The notes beneath the pieces were generated by a model. That model was given only the letters and a program-made list of their open reading frames with translations, did not search any database and was not told the DNA's origin. The position numbers and the translations under genes were made by a program. A stretch of 64,000 bases of DNA, from positions 2,418,001-2,482,000 of the forward strand of contig NZ_CP019799.1 in NCBI RefSeq assembly GCF_002007605.1, read 5' to 3'. Shown here piece by piece: positions 30,501-40,309 of the stretch (its first letter is position 1; every line of letters begins with the position of its first letter). The DNA is from Cellvibrio sp. PSBB023 (lineage in GTDB: Bacteria; Pseudomonadota; Gammaproteobacteria; Pseudomonadales; Cellvibrionaceae).

Positions 30501-32068
30501 TGTCACCTGACACTCAATCGCTCAAACGCATTGTCATTATGGGCGGCGGCCTGACGGGTTGGACAGCGGCACTTGCTCTGGCAAAAGGGCTGCGCGGTTT
30601 GGGCATAGACATTGTGGTCATAGATCACCCCGCACACCGGCAACTGGATTTACACAATGAGGCAACAACGCCTGCTTGCGTTGCTTTTCACCGCTGGTTA
30701 GGGCTGGCCGAAAACGAACTGGTTGCCGCCACCGGAGCCAGCTTTCAATTGGCAAGTTATTTTAATGCCTGGTCTGATGCTCGACAGGCGTATTTTATGC
30801 CTTACAACGATCACGGTTTTATGCTGAATCGTATCGACTTTTCGCACTATGTTGTTAGTCGCCACTTACAGGGCCATGCACTGGCCTACGATGATTATTC
30901 ACTCGCGGCCGTTGCAGCAAAACGCGGGCGCTTTTGTCACCCATCGGTTCAGGAGTCGTCCCTCCTGTCCACACTCTATTATGGATTGTGTTTAAACACT
31001 GCCAGTTACGCGAATTATTTGCGCGAATTTGCACTGCACTTAAAGGTAATGCATGTGGAGGCAGAAACCGTCGCCATACAACAACACCATGACGGCAATA
31101 TTGCATCCCTCCACCTCGCGCCACTCGGTAACGCACAACACTATTCCGGGTTAACAGCTAACGGGGAAATTACGGCTGATTTTTATCTTGATTGCAGCGG
31201 TGCACAGGCAAGGCTCATTGAAAAGCAACTCGATGTGGCCTGGCAATCGCGAGTAAATACCTTGCCGATGACCCATGTTGTGAGTCATGCACGCCATATA
31301 GCCCTCAAGCAAACGCTGCCCTCGCATCGGGAATTACGCACAGCGGCAGCAGGTTGGATACAAACACTGGGCAGCCAAACCCACTGCGAGCAACAATATT
31401 TTTATCACGCCGATTTCACCAGCAGCGAACTCGCCGTACGTACACTGGGTGATGCTGAAAATGCGCAGGTCAAACCTCTGCGCAGTGGGCGGCGCGCCAG
31501 CTTTTGGTATAAAAATTGTCTGGCACTGGGTGAAGCCGCAGGCAGCATGGGCCCCTTGGGCGCAGGTCATTTGCATTTGGTGCAGAGCGCGCTGTTGCGC
31601 TTTCTCCAATTGTTACCGGCGCACTTACCGGCTCACTATAACGCCGCCGAATTTAATCGCCTCACTCACCTTGAATATGATCACATCGAGGATTTTCATG
31701 CGCTGCATTACTACCTTGCCGCGAATAATCGCCATGCAAAAGCCAGTAACGCAAAAACCAACAACGATTTTTGGCAGAATATTCACACCAATCCATTAAC
31801 GGATCGTCTGGCTTACAAGTTGGAGTTATTTAAGCAGCGCGGTCACATTCCTTTTTATGAAGGCGAAACCTTTTCCGCCGGGATGTGGACATCGCTACTA
31901 TTGGGCAATGGTTATTGGCCTGAGCGCACCAACCCCTTGATTAATACGATGGATGCACACTGGGTTGAACAACAATTGGAGTCCATGAAAAAACGTATAG
32001 CCGCGGCTGCCAATGCTATGCCGGAGCAGGCGCTGTATTTACACCAGCAACAACTGAGTCACACCTAA
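30497..32068 (+). CDS. Halogenase-like flavoprotein 2, catalytic lysine missing
   Basis: About 523 residues; ATG at 30497 overlaps the preceding stop (ATGA) and has GGAG at 30486. The fold signature is kept (MGGGLTGWTAALALAKGL; GEAAGSMGPLGAGHLHLVQ), but key positions differ: the catalytic Lys is Gln84 (GASFQLASYFNAW), the GEAT loop is NEATTPAC, and the WxWxIP motif is replaced by GWIQTLGS. It is therefore unlikely to be a halogenase and may be a partner subunit or another flavin enzyme. Codon use and length look like a maintained gene, not a pseudogene. Confidence 0.88.
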   Translation: MMSPDTQSLKRIVIMGGGLTGWTAALALAKGLRGLGIDIVVIDHPAHRQLDLHNEATTPACVAFHRWLGLAENELVAATGASFQLASYFNAWSDARQAYFMPYNDHGFMLNRIDFSHYVVSRHLQGHALAYDDYSLAAVAAKRGRFCHPSVQESSLLSTLYYGLCLNTASYANYLREFALHLKVMHVEAETVAIQQHHDGNIASLHLAPLGNAQHYSGLTANGEITADFYLDCSGAQARLIEKQLDVAWQSRVNTLPMTHVVSHARHIALKQTLPSHRELRTAAAGWIQTLGSQTHCEQQYFYHADFTSSELAVRTLGDAENAQVKPLRSGRRASFWYKNCLALGEAAGSMGPLGAGHLHLVQSALLRFLQLLPAHLPAHYNAAEFNRLTHLEYDHIEDFHALHYYLAANNRHAKASNAKTNNDFWQNIHTNPLTDRLAYKLELFKQRGHIPFYEGETFSAGMWTSLLLGNGYWPERTNPLINTMDAHWVEQQLESMKKRIAAAANAMPEQALYLHQQQLSHT

Positions 32069-32236
32069 TCACACTGCCTTATTGATCCCGCTTCTTGCTA
32101 TCATTCCCCGCTGATTTATTCTGCTGTGCTATTCCATTATCGTATTCCACTATCGCATTCCACTGTTCTATTCAACAGCTCTATTCCGCGGCGCCACAGC
32201 CAATCGATTTCCCTATCACACTTAACCTGAATACCA

Positions 32237-32329
32237 GGTTCGACTTTACGCCGACGTGCCAGGTTTGACTTTTAGTAGATTTGGTTCGAGTTTTTTTGCC
32301 TTGTAGAACCCCAAAAACACGGGTGCTAG
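32237..32329 (+). promoter_or_regulatory. Candidate activator-controlled promoter of the second TonB receptor
   Basis: Three direct GGTTCGACTTT-like boxes: 32237-32247, 32262-32272 (GGTTTGACTTT) and 32283-32293 (GGTTCGAGTTT); the last two are 21 bases apart. GGTGCTAG, a possible extended -10, starts 39 bases after the start of the last box. The same arrangement (two boxes 21 apart, GGTGCTAG 40 further) lies before the GH16 gene. The rest of 32069-32431 holds TATTCCA(C/T)TAT-type short tandem repeats (about 32127-32190) and no gene. Confidence 0.5.
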
Positions 32330-32431
32330 ATTCGGAAATGGCTTGATTTACTGCGTTTTTGTGACAATGGGTTACACATTACGCACAACACCAAGCCATT
32401 TACTTATTCGTGAAAATTAAAGGGGTTGGTT

Positions 32432-35400
32432 ATGGGTTACAACACAGATGAGAAAATAATCGGGCAGCGATTTAAAAAATCCCTGCTGGCGATGTCGATA
32501 GTGGCGCTAAGCGCGCCGGTCTTTGCACAAACAAACACAAATCAGGATATTGAAGAAGTAACGGTGCAAGGTATTCGCACCAGCCTTGAGGATGCACAAG
32601 CACTCAAGCGCGACGGCGATACGGTGAAAGATGTGATTACCGCATCGGATATCGGTGCCCTGCCAGACAAGAGTGTGACGGAAGCGTTGCAGCGTGTACC
32701 CGGCGTAACCGTGGGCCGTTTTGCGGCGCCCACTGACCCAAACCATTTTGCAGCGGAAGGACGCGGTGTGTTGGTGCGCGGGTTGGATCGTGTGCACAGT
32801 CAGTTCAACGGGCGCGAATCCTTCAGCGCGGGCAACTGGACGTCGGGCTTGAGTTATGAAGATATCCCGCCCGAATTGGTGGGCACGGTTGAAGTTATCA
32901 AAAACCAAACATCGGATATTATTGCCGGCGGCATTGCGGGCACGGTCAATTTGATCACACGCAAACCACTGGATATGGATGGCCGCAAAATTTTTATGTC
33001 TGCCAAAAGCAGCTACGGTGATTTGGTCGACGACTGGTCACCATCCTACTCGGGTTTATTCAGTGATCGCTGGGATACCGACGCCGGTGAGTTCGGATTT
33101 TTAATCAGCGCCTCCACCTCGGAATTTACCGCCCGTGGCGATGGCATTAACCTGACCAACTTCTACGAGCGCAGTGCCAACCAAACGGAATTCCCCACCC
33201 TTGGCTCCACCGAACTGCCGGGTTATGCCGGGCAAACGCTCTACATGCCTACCGGCCCCTGGGTGCAAACGGCAGATTCCACTCGCGATCGCACTGGTTT
33301 TGATGCAGCACTGCAATGGCAAAACACCGATCAAACCATCAAAGCCACCGCCGAATTTATTCGCTCTGCCTCGGAAGAAAGTTGGCGTGAGCGCGTGCTG
33401 TTTCCAACCACCAGTTCACAAGGTTTTGATGCCGACCTGACCAACGCGGTACTGGTCGGAAACGATGCAACCTTTGATGAAAAGGGTTTCTTTACCAGCG
33501 GCACCATTACCTATCCGTGGAATGTGGCTTACCTGGCATCCTCGCGCGGTGATCGCACGGAAAGTATTGTGGAAGACGCCAGTTTTAATCTGGTTATTAC
33601 CCCCGATGACAAATGGAAAATCGAGCTGGATTACCAAACACTGGATACCACTTACGATCGCGAAAATAACACCATCAACAATCGCTTTGCCATGTCGGAT
33701 GTGTACCTCGATTTGCGCACCAAAGTTCCCACCGTAAAATTTTTGGGAACCAATGCCAGCGGTGGTGTACCGGATTGGTGTCCACCAGGAGCAAACCCCG
33801 GCACAACCGATTTGTCTGACCCTGCCGGTGCGTGTGATTACTATCAAGTGTCGATCATGGATACCAATGTCGATGCCAAAGGTTCCATGGATTCATTCAC
33901 CGCCGATGTGGAATACCAAATTGACAGTGGCTGGTTAAAATCCATTGCCGGTGGCGCCTATTTTTCAGATATAGATCGCACCACACAGGACGATGAATAC
34001 ATTAACTGGGGCGCCGTGTCACACACCTGGGGCACAGCACCCACTGCCGGCATGGCGGGCAACCCGGAGTTGTATGAAACCGTCCACTTTGGTGGTGACT
34101 TTATGGGCGGCAAAGGTTTAACGGGCGATAACCGCGCCTTCCTGTTCCCACGCATGAGCAACACCCAAGAGAAAAATTTGTTGGCTTACGATGATTTTCT
34201 CATGGAAAACGGTTTGAACAATGGCGGCTGGTTCAATCGCAGCAAACGCGTCACCATTGATGGCCAACCCGCCGATGCCAAAGGCTATTTACCCCACGAA
34301 ACTGTGACAACGGCAATTGATCGCCAGGAAGCCTATGTGCGTTTTGATTTTGCAAACGACGAATTGGCCATGCCGATCAAAGCCAACCTGGGTTTGCGTT
34401 ATGTAAGCTATGGAGTGAAAGCAACCGGCACTTCACGCTTTAATGCGCCGGGCCTGGGCGATGTTGCGCAGGAATATTACGAGCAAAACTTCCCCACCTA
34501 TGCGCAATTTTTTAATGGCGATGGTTCAACCATTAATGTTGCTGAACCGAAAACCTACACCACTACCTTGCCCACACTGAATATCAGTGTGGGTGTTACC
34601 GATGAGGTCATCGCGCGCGTGGCGTTTTCCAAAGCGATCTTTTTCCCCTCGCTTTACGATATGCGCAATACCGTCAATTACAATGCCGCCGTTACCTCAA
34701 CGGATGACCCTGCCAATCCCGGCACCATTATCGATATGAAAGTCTCTGCCAACGGTGTAGGTGGCAACCCCAACTTGCAACCGGAAGAGTCAGATCAAAT
34801 CGATTTAACTGCCGAATGGTATTTCAGTCATGTGGGGTCATTAACGCTGAGTTTGTTCCACAAAGACATCAGTAATTTATTCCGCGAACGCAATTACCAA
34901 ACCACCGTGACCAATCCTGTGAACGGCACCACTATGGATATGTTGGTGCGTCGCCAGGTGAATGAAGGTGAAGGCACGATTCAAGGTTTCGAAATTGCCT
35001 ACCAACAATTCTATGATTTCCTGCCCGGATTCTGGAGTGGCTTGGGCACGCAATTTAACTACACCTACATCTCACAAGACGATCTGGAAGATGCCACATT
35101 AGGCACCAGTGTATCGGTGGGTGGCGATCGCAATGCGTTCCGCAATTTCAACAATTTGCCGCTGCCCGGTTTGTCAGAAAAAACCTACAACGCGGCACTC
35201 ATGTATCAATACGAAAATATAGAAGCGCGCCTGGCCTACAACTGGCGCTCCGAATATTTGCTCACCCGCCGCGATGCCAACTCCTTTGCGCCCATTTACA
35301 GCGGAGACCAGGGATATTTGGACGCATCCATTTGGTACACGGTGAACGACAATATTCGTATTGGTATTGAAGGCAGTAACCTTCTGGATGAAATGACGCT

Positions 35401-35497
35401 GACGCGCACCCAGTTCAATCAGGACGGCATTACCACACCGAAAAACTATTCGCTGACCGACAGACGTTATGCACTGTCACTGCGGGCGACGTTTTAA
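32432..35497 (+). CDS. TonB-dependent receptor (carbohydrate-locus, Xanthomonas/Caulobacter type)
   Basis: About 1021 residues from ATG 32432 (RBS AAGGGG at 32420). Signal peptide ends APVFAQ; TonB box IEEVTVQGIRTSLEDAQALK; plug with IGALPDKSVTEALQRVPGVT and RGVLVRGLDRVHSQFNGRES, then VEVIKNQTSDIIAGGIAGTV, the pattern of the large TonB-Xanth-Caul subgroup linked to glycan uptake. Long extracellular loops follow; the barrel ends YALSLRATF. It lies between halogenase-like genes 2 and 3, the classic partner set of this subgroup. Likely cargo: oligosaccharides released by the nearby hydrolases. Confidence 0.93.
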   Translation: MGYNTDEKIIGQRFKKSLLAMSIVALSAPVFAQTNTNQDIEEVTVQGIRTSLEDAQALKRDGDTVKDVITASDIGALPDKSVTEALQRVPGVTVGRFAAPTDPNHFAAEGRGVLVRGLDRVHSQFNGRESFSAGNWTSGLSYEDIPPELVGTVEVIKNQTSDIIAGGIAGTVNLITRKPLDMDGRKIFMSAKSSYGDLVDDWSPSYSGLFSDRWDTDAGEFGFLISASTSEFTARGDGINLTNFYERSANQTEFPTLGSTELPGYAGQTLYMPTGPWVQTADSTRDRTGFDAALQWQNTDQTIKATAEFIRSASEESWRERVLFPTTSSQGFDADLTNAVLVGNDATFDEKGFFTSGTITYPWNVAYLASSRGDRTESIVEDASFNLVITPDDKWKIELDYQTLDTTYDRENNTINNRFAMSDVYLDLRTKVPTVKFLGTNASGGVPDWCPPGANPGTTDLSDPAGACDYYQVSIMDTNVDAKGSMDSFTADVEYQIDSGWLKSIAGGAYFSDIDRTTQDDEYINWGAVSHTWGTAPTAGMAGNPELYETVHFGGDFMGGKGLTGDNRAFLFPRMSNTQEKNLLAYDDFLMENGLNNGGWFNRSKRVTIDGQPADAKGYLPHETVTTAIDRQEAYVRFDFANDELAMPIKANLGLRYVSYGVKATGTSRFNAPGLGDVAQEYYEQNFPTYAQFFNGDGSTINVAEPKTYTTTLPTLNISVGVTDEVIARVAFSKAIFFPSLYDMRNTVNYNAAVTSTDDPANPGTIIDMKVSANGVGGNPNLQPEESDQIDLTAEWYFSHVGSLTLSLFHKDISNLFRERNYQTTVTNPVNGTTMDMLVRRQVNEGEGTIQGFEIAYQQFYDFLPGFWSGLGTQFNYTYISQDDLEDATLGTSVSVGGDRNAFRNFNNLPLPGLSEKTYNAALMYQYENIEARLAYNWRSEYLLTRRDANSFAPIYSGDQGYLDASIWYTVNDNIRIGIEGSNLLDEMTLTRTQFNQDGITTPKNYSLTDRRYALSLRATF

Positions 35498-35608
35498 TTA
35501 ATCACCGGTTGTGACTTTACAAAAACATCGCACGTTATAGCCCTGCGCTCATGGCGTGCAATGTTTTTTTAACGGCCAGGCACAGCAGTATCCAGTGGGG
35601 AGCGCGCA

Positions 35609-37156
35609 ATGCATACACACGAATTTGCACCCGATCATTCATCAGAAGACAACAGCATTACCGATATTTTAATTGTCGGCGGAGGCACCGCAGGCTGGAT
35701 GGCCGCCGCGGCACTATCCCATGTCTATAAAAACAACCCCTGCCGCATCCGGTTAGTGGAGTCGGATCACATAGGTACCGTCGGTGTCGGTGAAGCCACT
35801 ATTCCGGTCATTCAAAAATTCAACCAAATGCTCGGCATTGATGAACATGATTTTATTAAACACACCCAAGGCACCTTTAAATTGGGGATTGAATTTGTAA
35901 ATTGGGGCAGCTTGGGCAATGCCTATATACACCCCTTTGGCTCCTACGGCATGAGTATGGGCTATTTAAGTTTTTATCATTATTGGTTGCGGTTGGCAGA
36001 TGCCGGGCACACACAAAACCCGGGCGAGTTTTCTATTGCTATTCAGGCGGCATTGCGTGGCCGCTTTATGCCACCGGCCAACATTCCCAATTCACCGCTG
36101 TCGCAAATTGCCTATGCCTACCATTTTGATGCGAGCCTTTACGCCAAGTATTTACGCCATTTTGCCCAAGAACGCGGTGTAGTGCGCATTGAGGGTGAAA
36201 TTGCACAAGTCCTATTGCGTAGCACAGACGGTTTTGTGGATAAGCTGCTATTAAAAAATGGCGAAAGCCTCAGCGCACAATTATTTATTGATTGCACCGG
36301 GTTTCGTGGCCTGCTGATTGAACAAGCCATGAATACCGGCTATGACGATTGGTCCCACTGGCTCCCTTGCGATACTGCCGTAGCAGTCCCCAGCCATAAC
36401 ATCTCCGAACCGCGTCCCTACACCCGTTCCACCGCCCACAGCGCCGGGTGGCAATGGTCTATTCCACTGCAACATCGCACGGGCAATGGCCATGTGTTTT
36501 GCAGTAAATACATGGATGATGAACAGGCAAAAAAAATACTGTTGGAAAATATTGATGGCGATGCGCTGGCCGAACCGCGTTTTATTCGTTTCAAAACCGG
36601 TATGCGCCGTAAATTCTGGAATAAAAACTGTGTGGCCATGGGCTTGGCCAGTGGCTTTCTGGAACCGCTGGAATCCACCAGTATTCACCTGATTCAATCC
36701 AGCATTTCCAAATTAATTGCGCTGCTACCCACCACTGATTTTGAGCAAAGCACAATTGACAAATACAACGAGCTACTCACCGCTGAATTTATGTTTGTGC
36801 GCGATTTTATTATTTTGCATTACAAGGTTTCCCAACGTACCGATTCCGACTTTTGGAATTATTGTCGCCACATGCCAGTACCGGAGAGTTTGCAAAAGAA
36901 ATTGGATTTGTATGAAGCCAGTGGCCGCTTGTTCCGTGATAACAATGAATTATTTGATGAAGTGAGTTGGTTTGCGGTGATGCAGGGGCAAGGCTTGCGC
37001 CCGCGCCACTATCACCCACTGGCTAATCAAGTGGAGGCCAATGAATTTCATCGCATCATGCAGGAAATTAAGGCTGTGGTACAACGCGCTGCCGATGCCA
37101 TGCCAACCCACGCGGAATATATTGCCGCGCATTGCGCTGCATCTAAAAATCATTAA
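35609..37156 (+). CDS. Flavin-dependent tryptophan-halogenase-like protein 3
   Basis: 515 residues. N-terminal GGGTAGWM (24-31), VGVGEATIPVI, Lys91 in GTFKLGIEFVNWG, and WQWSIPLQHRTGNG with SGFLEPLESTSIHLIQ: all halogenase motifs intact, and about as close to copy 1 as paralogs in one locus usually are. It starts 111 bases after the TonB receptor stop; a GGTTGTGACTTT box at 35507 resembles the regulatory boxes upstream of the receptor. The true substrate (tryptophan, another indole or a sugar-linked group) is unknown. Confidence 0.92.
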   Translation: MHTHEFAPDHSSEDNSITDILIVGGGTAGWMAAAALSHVYKNNPCRIRLVESDHIGTVGVGEATIPVIQKFNQMLGIDEHDFIKHTQGTFKLGIEFVNWGSLGNAYIHPFGSYGMSMGYLSFYHYWLRLADAGHTQNPGEFSIAIQAALRGRFMPPANIPNSPLSQIAYAYHFDASLYAKYLRHFAQERGVVRIEGEIAQVLLRSTDGFVDKLLLKNGESLSAQLFIDCTGFRGLLIEQAMNTGYDDWSHWLPCDTAVAVPSHNISEPRPYTRSTAHSAGWQWSIPLQHRTGNGHVFCSKYMDDEQAKKILLENIDGDALAEPRFIRFKTGMRRKFWNKNCVAMGLASGFLEPLESTSIHLIQSSISKLIALLPTTDFEQSTIDKYNELLTAEFMFVRDFIILHYKVSQRTDSDFWNYCRHMPVPESLQKKLDLYEASGRLFRDNNELFDEVSWFAVMQGQGLRPRHYHPLANQVEANEFHRIMQEIKAVVQRAADAMPTHAEYIAAHCAASKNH

Positions 37157-37226
37157 CCAATCGCTATTTTTACAAGCCGTTTTTAACACCGGATCTTTCT
37201 ACCTTTTATTTTGGATTGCGACCCAG

Positions 37227-38330
37227 ATGACAGCATTAACAACACTGAATTCAACGCGTTACCTGGCGCTTGATGCGCTGCGCGGTTTTACCATTGCCAT
37301 GATGATTCTGGTCAACACCCCAGGCTCATGGAGTTTTATATACCCACCGTTTGCCCATGCCGATTGGCATGGCTGCACCCCCACAGATTTGGTGTTTCCC
37401 TTTTTTCTGTTTGTTGTGGGCTCGGCGATGTATTTTTCATTGCAAAAACATGCGCTGCGATTATCACTACCACTGGCGCTAATGATTCTGCGACGCTCGT
37501 TAATTATTTTTGTACTGGGCCTGATATTTAACGGTGTGTTAGGCGGTTGGGAGGATTTGCGCATTATGGGCGTGTTACAGCGCATCGCCCTCGCCTATGC
37601 CATGGCGGCATTTATTGTGCTGGGTGTGACACGCACGGGAGTGTATTGCATCGGCCTCTGTTTATTACTCGGTTATTGGTTATTGCTAACCATGAACAAC
37701 CATGCCGATCCCTATGGATTGCACACCAATATTGTGGTCGAGTTGGATATAGCTCTGCTTGGCGCCGAACATATGTACAGCGGCAAAGGCGTTCCATTTG
37801 ACCCGGAAGGATTACTCAGCACCCTGCCTGCGGTTGTGAATGTATTAATGGGTTTTGAACTCACCCGATTTTTAGTGGTACAACCGGATCGCCTTGGCAG
37901 CCTCTACCGCTTGTTAGCGTTGGGTGCACTTGGCATTTTATTGGGCTTGGCCTGGAATATATGGCTGCCTATTAATAAATCACTCTGGACCAGTTCTTTT
38001 GTAGTGTACAGCGCCGGTTATTTTTGCCTCGCACTCGCGTTATTTGTGTGGATTGTGGATATCAAAAAAATACAGTGGTTATCCGCGCCATTTATTATTT
38101 ACGGTTCCAATTCCATTTTTATTTATATGCTGGCGCCGTTTTGGGTTCATGGCTACACCTACATTCACACCAATGCGACAGGCACCACACTCTATGAAGG
38201 ATTATTTCTGCAATTAGCCACATTCTTGCCACCAGCCATGGCCTCGCTGGCGTTTGCACTGCTGCATGTCATGCTGTTTTGGTGTGTGAGTTGGGTGCTC
38301 TACCGCCACAACATTTTTATCCGGGTGTGA
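37227..38330 (+). CDS. HGSNAT/DUF5009-like membrane acyltransferase
   Basis: Polytopic membrane protein, 367 residues from MTALTTLNSTRYLALDALRG at 37227 (the frame extends further upstream but overlaps halogenase 3). The opening ALDALRGFTIAMMILVNTPG and HADWHGCTPTDLVFPFFLFVVGSAM (about 13-68 together) are the signature of heparan-alpha-glucosaminide N-acetyltransferase-like proteins; RIMGVLQRIALAYA follows. About ten membrane segments. Relatives acetylate glucosamine at a membrane or occur in GlcNAc-use loci, which fits the GH18 neighbour. Confidence 0.88.
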   Translation: MTALTTLNSTRYLALDALRGFTIAMMILVNTPGSWSFIYPPFAHADWHGCTPTDLVFPFFLFVVGSAMYFSLQKHALRLSLPLALMILRRSLIIFVLGLIFNGVLGGWEDLRIMGVLQRIALAYAMAAFIVLGVTRTGVYCIGLCLLLGYWLLLTMNNHADPYGLHTNIVVELDIALLGAEHMYSGKGVPFDPEGLLSTLPAVVNVLMGFELTRFLVVQPDRLGSLYRLLALGALGILLGLAWNIWLPINKSLWTSSFVVYSAGYFCLALALFVWIVDIKKIQWLSAPFIIYGSNSIFIYMLAPFWVHGYTYIHTNATGTTLYEGLFLQLATFLPPAMASLAFALLHVMLFWCVSWVLYRHNIFIRV

Positions 38331-38390
38331 TGCTTGCAATTTTAACCCTGTGACCCCTGTAGCGAAAATGTGTTTCACTTTTTTGCCCCA

Positions 38391-38459
38391 TGTTCGACTT
38401 TCGTGTCATCAGGTGTGACTTTAGGTTTGTCGATTGTTGCCGTTTTTAGCCGGTGCTAG
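38391..38459 (+). promoter_or_regulatory. Candidate activator-controlled promoter of the GH16 gene
   Basis: TGTTCGACTTT (38391-38401) and GGTGTGACTTT (38412-38422) are 21 bases apart, and GGTGCTAG (38452-38459) starts 40 bases after the start of the second box. This copies the layout upstream of the TonB receptor at 32432, so both are probably controlled by one activator. Confidence 0.5.
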
Positions 38460-38537
38460 CGTAGTGAATGCGCACCAATGTTAACCCGTCGTACTCATTG
38501 GACGTTTTAACCTACACAACCTTAAGGATTAACGATA

Positions 38538-40121
38538 ATGAATGACTTTCCGATCACCCATGGTTTATCCGCCATTCGTAGCTTATTACTTAAAAAGTGG
38601 CACTGCTGTGCAGGGGCAGCGAGCTTGTTGGCAGTCACTTTTTTTGCACCACAGGGCATGGCACAAACGCAGCAAATTCTGTTTGATGATTTTAATTACT
38701 CCAACAATACCCAGTTAAGCAATAACGGCTGGCGTGTGCGCACCTGGGCCGGTGGACCGGGCTTGGCCAATGGCAGTTGGAGCGCCAATAATATTTCGTT
38801 TGTGACCGACCCGGCATTGCCATCCAACAAATTTATGCGCCTGAAAGCAGGCACCAATATCAACGGCAATAATATTGCCAACAACAATTCCACCACGGGC
38901 AGTGTGTCTCAGGCAGAAGTCGCGCGTGTTGAACAAATTTATAAAAATGGTACCTGGGCTGCGCGCATGTATTTTAATGACGCGCCCAGTACCGGCCCCG
39001 ATGGCGATACCGTAATCCAAACATTTTTTGGTTTAACGGATTATATTGAAGGTGCTGAACCCTACAGTGAAATCGATTTTGAATACCTGCCCAACGGCGG
39101 TTGGTGGACAGGTTCAGCAACGCCGAGTATGTGGTCGGGAACTTATCGTATTGTTGATTGGAGTGATGAGAGCAACCACGGTGTCACGCGCACACAAGGT
39201 AGTTTGCAAGGCTGGCATACACTGGTCATGCAAGTGACCGATGGACATATTGCGTTTTATATCGACGGCGCTTACCAAACCTCTTTCAGCGGTGCAGTCG
39301 CGCCTGATTATCCAATGTATTTAATGTTCCAATTGTGGTTTAGCAACGATTGCTTTGATGCAGCGTGCAATACGCGCGGCTATCTTAAAAACAGTAATTA
39401 CCGCGAATATTATGAAGATGTGGACTGGGTTTATTTTGAAAAAGACAACCTGGTACCGCCCTCGGAAGTTCCACAAAAAGTGGCAAGCTTGCGCGCCTCT
39501 GGCATCAACTATGTACAAAATATTAATAACAATAGCAGTAGCTCAAGTTCAAGCAGTGCGGCAGCGCAACAGTGCAATTGGTGGGGCACGCTCTACGCGA
39601 TTTGTACCCACATCAACAGTGGTTGGGGCTGGCAAAATAATGCCGACTGCGTCGGTATCCAAACCTGCGCAACCTTATCACCACCTTATGGTGTGGTTAC
39701 TGCCGGAAGCTCCAGCAGTGCCGCCTCCAGCAGCGCCGCGTTTTCGCGTTTGATCCAGGCAGAAGCTTACACCGCCATGAGTGGTGTGCAGTTGGATATC
39801 ACCACCGATACCGGTGGCGGACAATATGTAGGTTGGATTGAAACCGGCGATTGGATGAGCTACGCCAATATCAATTTCCCCAGCAGCGGCACCTACAAAG
39901 TGGAATACCGCGTTGCCAGCCCCAGTGGGGCCAGTTTGTCGCTGGATTTAAATGCCGGCGTCACCCAATTGGGGCAAGTCGCTATTCCTGCCACGGGCGG
40001 CTGGCAAAACTGGACCACCGTGTCACATACGGTTTCTATCACCGCAGGCACTCATAGCCTGGGCATTTACGCACCAGCCAGTGGCTGGAATATCAATTGG
40101 CTGCGCATCACCAAACTTTAA
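38538..40121 (+). CDS. Secreted GH16-type glucanase/galactanase with CBM10 and CBM6 modules
   Basis: 527 residues. Signal sequence after a basic N-terminus, cut near GMAQTQ; an N-terminal jelly-roll domain about 45-310 with GH16 catalytic motif EIDFE (Glu178 nucleophile, Asp180, Glu182 acid/base). A polyserine linker leads to a CBM10 module (about 342-385; CNWWGTLYAICTHINSGWGW with paired Cys and Trp), another Ser linker, and a C-terminal CBM6 (about 405-527; IQAEAYTAMSGVQ ... GDWMSYANINFPSSG). CBM10 binds cellulose and is typical of Cellvibrio; CBM6 binds beta-glucans or agar-type glycans. The exact GH16 substrate is not clear. Confidence 0.88.
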   Translation: MNDFPITHGLSAIRSLLLKKWHCCAGAASLLAVTFFAPQGMAQTQQILFDDFNYSNNTQLSNNGWRVRTWAGGPGLANGSWSANNISFVTDPALPSNKFMRLKAGTNINGNNIANNNSTTGSVSQAEVARVEQIYKNGTWAARMYFNDAPSTGPDGDTVIQTFFGLTDYIEGAEPYSEIDFEYLPNGGWWTGSATPSMWSGTYRIVDWSDESNHGVTRTQGSLQGWHTLVMQVTDGHIAFYIDGAYQTSFSGAVAPDYPMYLMFQLWFSNDCFDAACNTRGYLKNSNYREYYEDVDWVYFEKDNLVPPSEVPQKVASLRASGINYVQNINNNSSSSSSSSAAAQQCNWWGTLYAICTHINSGWGWQNNADCVGIQTCATLSPPYGVVTAGSSSSAASSSAAFSRLIQAEAYTAMSGVQLDITTDTGGGQYVGWIETGDWMSYANINFPSSGTYKVEYRVASPSGASLSLDLNAGVTQLGQVAIPATGGWQNWTTVSHTVSITAGTHSLGIYAPASGWNINWLRITKL

Positions 40122-40160
40122 CCCCACGGGTTTTTCTCTCCCGATGTCCTCCCGGACTTT

Positions 40161-40188
40161 GCGGATCTGCATGCAGATCCGCTTTTTT
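40161..40188 (+). terminator. Rho-independent terminator after the GH16 gene
   Basis: Near-perfect palindrome GCGGATCTGCATGCAGATCCGC followed by TTTTTT, 39 bases after the stop. It separates the GH16 gene from the next one. Confidence 0.88.
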
Positions 40189-40309
40189 GGTTGTGACTGA
40201 ATAAAAAGGCACTACACTCAACACCTATAGCCAGCACCTACTGGCACTCCATAACAATAAATCACTGAATCGGCAAACCATAACCCATAACGATCTGGAA
40301 CCTGATTCA

